Shown here one piece after another: positions 5,587 through 7,688 of a stretch of DNA of 7,688 bases (the first letter of the stretch is position 1; each line of letters begins with the position of its first letter). Source of the DNA: an uncultured Collinsella sp. (GTDB lineage: Bacteria; Actinomycetota; Coriobacteriia; Coriobacteriales; Coriobacteriaceae); NCBI GenBank assembly GCA_902465425.1, contig CABQNA010000062.1, forward strand, positions 1-7,688, given 5' to 3'. The notes beneath the pieces were generated by a model. It did not search any database, was not told the origin of the DNA, and saw only the letters and a list, made by a program, of their open reading frames with translations. The position numbers and the translations under genes were made by a program.

Positions 5587-5600
5587 TCGCTATTAAGGGC

Positions 5601-5624
5601 GTCCAAGATTTGGGACGCAGCTCA
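5601..5624. repeat. IS right terminal inverted repeat
   Basis: GTCCAAGATTTGGGACGCAG then CTCA; its reverse complement starts TGAGCTGCGTCCC and ends CTTGGAC, pairing with 4495-4518 at 20 of 24 positions. It lies 14 bases after the orfB stop, the usual place for the right end. Confidence 0.83.
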
Positions 5625-5658
5625 TTTTCGCTCTGGTTTTGCATTCCTGGATAGATAG

Positions 5659-5694
5659 AAAAAGAAACCGCCTTCTCAAAAGAAAGCGGTTTCT
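5659..5694 (-). terminator. Rho-independent terminator of rpmB
   Basis: Stem AGAAACCGC (5663-5671) with GCGGTTTCT (5686-5694), one mismatch, then four further pairs (5673-5676 with 5681-5684) and a CAAA loop. On the minus strand it runs into TTTT (5659-5662). It begins 67 bases after the rpmB stop codon. Confidence 0.85.
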
Positions 5695-5761
5695 AATAGT
5701 TCTATATGAACGCGAGGTCTTTGACCCGGAGAGTCCGAGGTACTTGTTGGTAAGACCTTAT

Positions 5762-5950
5762 TTAGGAGCGCGCAACCTTGCCGGACTTGAGGCAGGTGGA
5801 GCAAACGTTCATCTTGCGACGGTGACCATCGACGACGACGTAGACGCGCTGGATGTTGGGGCGGAACTTACGGTTGGTGACGCGGTGAGAGTGGCTGATG
5901 GAGCGACCGGCAACGGGGTGCTTACCGCAAACTTCGCAAACTTTGGACAT
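5762..5950 (-). CDS. rpmB: 50S ribosomal protein L28
   Basis: 62 residues, basic, the normal length of bacterial L28, a structural protein of the large ribosomal subunit. MSKVCEVCGKHP at the start and NVCSTCLKSGKV near the end form the two CxxC pairs (Cys5, Cys8, Cys50, Cys53) of the zinc-binding form. The centre holds the family signature SHSHRVTNRKFRPNIQRV (19-36). The start is ATG 5948-5950 with AAGGAGG seven bases upstream; a longer in-frame reading to 5998 has no support. It is transcribed alone, with its own promoter (6005-6033) and terminator (5659-5694). The zinc form is often the zinc-replete paralogue in species that also carry a cysteine-free copy; no second copy is in the window. 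Confidence 0.98.
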   Translation of the reverse strand: MSKVCEVCGKHPVAGRSISHSHRVTNRKFRPNIQRVYVVVDGHRRKMNVCSTCLKSGKVARS

Positions 5951-6004
5951 AACTGACCCTCCTTGGGCGACAAACGAACATGTCGCGTTAACAAACAAGC
6001 CTGA

Positions 6005-6033
6005 ACTATAGCACAGAAGCAGCTCCCTGTGCG
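6005..6033 (-). promoter_or_regulatory. rpmB promoter with extended -10
   Basis: On the minus strand TG-C-TATAGT (6013 down to 6005) is an extended -10 with 5 of 6 -10 bases. Seventeen bases upstream CGCACA (6028-6033) is a weak -35. Transcription would start near 5998, giving a leader of about 48 bases. A short dyad CTGTG/CACAG (6027-6031, 6041-6045) overlaps the -35. Confidence 0.6.
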
Positions 6034-6141
6034 TAATCTACACAGAGATATTCCTCTTTTGGCGATAGTGCTCACGCCACGGCCCTGGACGTAGATCCGA
6101 TTTGCGTGCAGCAGAGGGGATTATGCCAGCTCGTGCGTGCG

Positions 6142-6247
6142 TTTTCAAGCTCGTCCCACAAATATATATAGGTTTATGGAGCATTGGGCTCCGTTTACGG
6201 ATTGCTCTGTATTTATGCTCGCAATTAAGCTCGAGGTTGGCTACACT
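6142..6247 (+). promoter_or_regulatory. Candidate pyr operon promoters
   Basis: Two candidates. The first is TTTTCA (6142-6147), 17 bases, TATATA (6165-6170), within the most AT-rich stretch of the region. The second is TCGCAA (6219-6224), 17 bases, TACACT (6242-6247), which would start the transcript near 6254, just before the first leader hairpin at 6257. The second gives the compact leader usual for attenuators; the first matches consensus slightly better. The choice cannot be made from sequence alone. Confidence 0.35.
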
Positions 6248-6256
6248 ATCCCTTGA

Positions 6257-6327
6257 CCATTAAAGGGGTACGAGATACCCACATGGAATTACATTGCTGC
6301 CAAAGAGCAGCCCTTCCTGTGGGTGTC
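6257..6327 (+). promoter_or_regulatory. pyr leader: anti-antiterminator and antiterminator (PyrR attenuator)
   Basis: Two competing structures. Anti-antiterminator: CCAT/ATGG (6257-6260 with 6283-6286), a purine-rich 5' internal loop TAAAG, an upper stem GGGTA/TACCC (6266-6270 with 6276-6280) and loop CGAGA. This resembles the PyrR-binding loop of Bacillus (lower stem, purine bulge, upper stem, loop with GNGA). Antiterminator: 10 pairs, 6274-6283 with 6318-6327 (one G-U), then GGAA/TTCC, and a capping stem GCTGC/GCAGC with hexaloop CAAAGA. The two share 6274-6283, and the antiterminator also takes six bases of the terminator stem. UMP-bound PyrR holding the first hairpin would allow termination. 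The folding is hand-derived; the mechanism is inferred from the family. Confidence 0.65.
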
Positions 6328-6362
6328 TGGTCCGCTTTGAGCGGTCGGGCATCTATTTTTTT
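6322..6362 (+). terminator. Attenuator terminator upstream of pyrR
   Basis: Lower stem GGTGTCTG (6322-6329) with CGGGCATC (6346-6353), eight pairs including three G-U. A small internal loop leads to upper stem CCGCT/AGCGG, and the structure is followed by TA and seven T residues (6356-6362). It lies 40 bases before the pyrR start and after the likely promoters, so it can only act as a conditional terminator. Its 5' arm overlaps the antiterminator. Confidence 0.85.
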
Positions 6363-6380
6363 GACTGTGTCAGCAGTCAA
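6361..6380 (+). other. Short hairpin after the attenuator
   Basis: TTGACTG (6361-6367) and CAGTCAA (6374-6380) form a perfect 7-bp stem with a six-base loop. It begins within the T run of the terminator and ends eight bases before the pyrR ribosome-binding region (GAGGAAGGAG, 6388-6397). It could act as a spacer or affect translation of pyrR in read-through transcripts; no function is established. Confidence 0.4.
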
Positions 6381-6401
6381 GACATGTGAGGAAGGAGATC
6401 G

Positions 6402-6986
6402 ATGGGCACGACTTCCCCCAAGGCGGTCATCATGGACGAGACCGCCGTCAACCGAGCGATGACCCGCATCGCGCACGAGATTCTCGAGCGCAACGAGGGC
6501 TGTGAAGACCTCGCTCTGGTCGGCATCGTCACGCGCGGCGACCTTCTGGCAAAGAAGCTCGCCGAGGAGATCAAGGAGATCGAGGGCGTCGACGTTCCGC
6601 TCGGCAGCCTGGACATCAGCTTCTACCGCGATGACTATGCGACCAATTTCGCTCCCGCGATCCACGCTACCAACATTCCCTTCAGCGTCGACGGCAAGCG
6701 CGTCGTGCTGGTGGACGATATCCTCTATACGGGTCGTACCATCCGCGCCGCTCTCGACGCCGTCATGGACCTGGGCCGTCCGAGCCGTATTGAGCTGGCA
6801 GTCCTCGTTGACCGCGGCCACCGCGAGCTCCCCATCTCGCCGGACTTTGTCGGCAAGAACGTTCCCTCGTCGCATGAGGAGAACGTGCACCTATATATGA
6901 AGGAAGTCGACGGCCACACCGCTGTCGAGATTAACGACGTCGCGCCGGGTTCCCACGTGGGCTCCGCGCCGCTGGGAGGTGAGTAG
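6402..6986 (+). CDS. pyrR: Bifunctional pyr operon regulator / uracil phosphoribosyltransferase
   Basis: 194 residues; PyrR of the type I phosphoribosyltransferase fold, cytosolic. It binds pyr leader RNA when UMP is high and also converts uracil plus PRPP to UMP. Visible motifs are GIVTRGDLLA (41-50), GSLDISFYRDD (68-78), the PRPP loop VVLVDDILYTGRTIRAA (101-117), LVDRGHRELPI (135-145) and DFVGKNVPSS (148-157), all as in Bacillus PyrR. That protein has 181 residues; this one ends with about a dozen extra Gly/Pro/Ser-rich residues (APGSHVGSAPLGGE). The start is ATG 6402 with AAGGAG at 6392-6397; an internal ATG at codon 11 lacks such a site. It is first gene of the pyr operon, followed after 4 bases by pyrB and preceded by its own attenuator, so it is probably autoregulated. 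Confidence 0.97.
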   Translation: MGTTSPKAVIMDETAVNRAMTRIAHEILERNEGCEDLALVGIVTRGDLLAKKLAEEIKEIEGVDVPLGSLDISFYRDDYATNFAPAIHATNIPFSVDGKRVVLVDDILYTGRTIRAALDAVMDLGRPSRIELAVLVDRGHRELPISPDFVGKNVPSSHEENVHLYMKEVDGHTAVEINDVAPGSHVGSAPLGGE

Positions 6987-6990
6987 TACC

Positions 6991-7688
6991 GTGGCGTTCA
7001 ACCATAAGCACCTGATCGACATTACCGAGTACTCTGAAGAGGATATCAAGCTCATCCTCGAGACCGCCAAGGCGTTCTCCGAGGTCAACGAGCGTGCCAT
7101 CAAGAAGGTCCCCACGCTCAAGGGCAAGACCATCGTCAACATGTTCAACGAGCCCTCGACGCGCACCCGTAGCTCCTTCGAGCTCGCCGAGAAGCGTCTT
7201 TCGGCCGATAGCCTCAACTTTGGTGGCTCCTCGACCTCCACGGTCAAGGGCGAGAGCCTTGTCGACACCGTCGAGACCCTTAACGCCTATAAGATCGACT
7301 GCATCGTCGTGCGCGACAAGCACGCCGGCGCTCCCTACATCGTCACGCAGAACTCGCCCGCGAGCGTCATCTGCGCCGGTGACGGCAAGCACAACCATCC
7401 TACGCAGGCCCTGCTCGACCTGTACACCATCTGGGAGCACAAGGGTGACTTCCACGGTCTGAAGGTCGCCGTCGTCGGCGATATCGCCCACTCCCGCGTT
7501 TGCGGCTCGCTGATCCCCGCCCTTAAGATCATGGGCTGCGAGACCTACGCCGTCGCCCCCGGCACGCTGCTGCCGCCGGCGCCCGAGGTCCTGGGCTGCG
7601 ACCACGTGACGAGCGACCTCGATTCCGTCCTGCCCGAGCTGGACGTCGTCTACATGCTGCGCGTGCAGCAGGAGCGTCTCGAGGGTGC
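6991..7688 (+). CDS. pyrB: Aspartate carbamoyltransferase catalytic subunit (partial, runs off the right edge)
   Basis: First 232 residues of about 300-310. It catalyses carbamoyl phosphate plus L-aspartate to N-carbamoyl-L-aspartate, the committed step of pyrimidine synthesis. Motifs are FNEPSTRTRSSFELAEKRL (52-70) with the STRTR phosphate-binding loop, STVKGES (83-89) with the partner lysine, GDGKHNHPTQALLDLYT (130-146), VVGDIAHSRV (161-170) and YMLRVQQER (221-229). FNEPSTRTR rather than the more usual FFEPSTRTR is a small variation. The start is GTG 6991-6993, four bases after the pyrR stop; AGGTGA (6977-6982) inside pyrR gives eight-base spacing, so translation is probably coupled. It is under the leader attenuator upstream of pyrR. 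Whether a regulatory subunit gene (pyrI) or pyrC follows cannot be seen. Confidence 0.96.
   Translation, partial: MAFNHKHLIDITEYSEEDIKLILETAKAFSEVNERAIKKVPTLKGKTIVNMFNEPSTRTRSSFELAEKRLSADSLNFGGSSTSTVKGESLVDTVETLNAYKIDCIVVRDKHAGAPYIVTQNSPASVICAGDGKHNHPTQALLDLYTIWEHKGDFHGLKVAVVGDIAHSRVCGSLIPALKIMGCETYAVAPGTLLPPAPEVLGCDHVTSDLDSVLPELDVVYMLRVQQERLEG

Larger units (their letters stand above)
4495..5624 (+). mobile_element. Defective IS3-family insertion sequence (IS150-like)
   Basis: About 1.13 kb, bounded by imperfect 24-bp terminal inverted repeats that begin TGA(A/G)CTGC. It contains orfA, an A7 frameshift window and a broken orfB in the -1 frame, the normal IS3-family layout. Intact IS150-type elements are about 1.4 kb, so roughly 300 bases net are missing. 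No target duplication is visible (left flank GTTG, right flank TTTT), which suggests age or rearrangement. Codon use differs from the neighbours (AGG, GGG, ATA and CCG are common), marking it as acquired. It lies between the convergent genes degV and rpmB and breaks neither. Confidence 0.87.
5951..6401. other. Divergent rpmB/pyrR intergenic region
   Basis: About 450 bases without a credible protein gene. It holds the rpmB promoter (6005-6033, minus), a stretch with no assigned role (about 6060-6140), an AT-rich candidate plus-strand promoter (6142-6170), a small hairpin GGAGC/GCTCC (6178-6192), a second candidate promoter (6219-6247), the pyr attenuator leader (6257-6362) and a post-terminator hairpin (6361-6380). 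Confidence 0.6.

Noticed and set aside
4485..5635. Target-site duplication flanking the IS
   Set aside because: The bases just outside the two repeats (GTTG and TTTT) do not match at 3, 4 or 5 bases.
5716..5758. AGGTCTT/AAGACCT pairing downstream of rpmB as a second terminator
   Set aside because: Seven pairs with a 29-base loop and no U-tract; the stem at 5659-5694 is far better.

Overview
The window reads as chromosomal DNA from a high-GC anaerobic actinobacterium of the Coriobacteriia, most likely Collinsella or a close relative. This rests on codon use (CGC/CGT, CTG, GCC), a class III fructose-1,6-bisphosphatase, a PyrR-type pyrimidine regulator and the look of the proteins; no marker gene fixes the species, so it is inference. 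Most of the window is housekeeping and metabolic. The accessory part is one decayed insertion sequence.

Layout from left to right. Positions 1-160 hold the probable last codons of a plus-strand gene, its terminator (50-87) and, facing it, a strong minus-strand terminator (127-160). Then come minus-strand genes: two GtrA-family four-helix membrane proteins (187-594 and 814-1209), which are paralogues of each other, and fbp (1288-3204). A 320-base divergent intergenic region separates fbp from a plus-strand DegV/FakB-type fatty-acid-binding protein gene (3525-4415). Between degV and the convergent rpmB (5762-5950, minus, ribosomal protein L28) sits a 1.13-kb IS3-family element (IS150-like, 4495-5624). 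A 450-base divergent region then leads into the pyrimidine operon, pyrR (6402-6986) and pyrB (6991 to beyond the right edge).

How the parts work together. The leader before pyrR can fold into three mutually exclusive hairpins (anti-antiterminator 6257-6286, antiterminator 6274-6327, terminator 6322-6362), the logic of PyrR/UMP attenuation. pyrR would therefore control itself and pyrB. pyrR and pyrB are 4 bases apart, with the pyrB ribosome-binding site inside the end of pyrR. fbp supplies a gluconeogenic step and may be co-transcribed with the GtrA gene just downstream.

The IS keeps readable control elements: terminal inverted repeats, a hairpin that buries the orfA ribosome-binding site, and an A7 slippery site followed by a 10-bp stem for -1 frameshifting. 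Its transposase is dead. A 71-bp piece of orfA has been copied into orfB, and an internal deletion has removed the second Asp and the Glu of the DDE triad.

I found no RNA genes, CRISPR array, phage genes or defence genes, and no clear sign of a wholly new system. The items most worth checking are the pyr leader, the chimeric IS, and several dyads in the fbp/gtrA regulatory regions.
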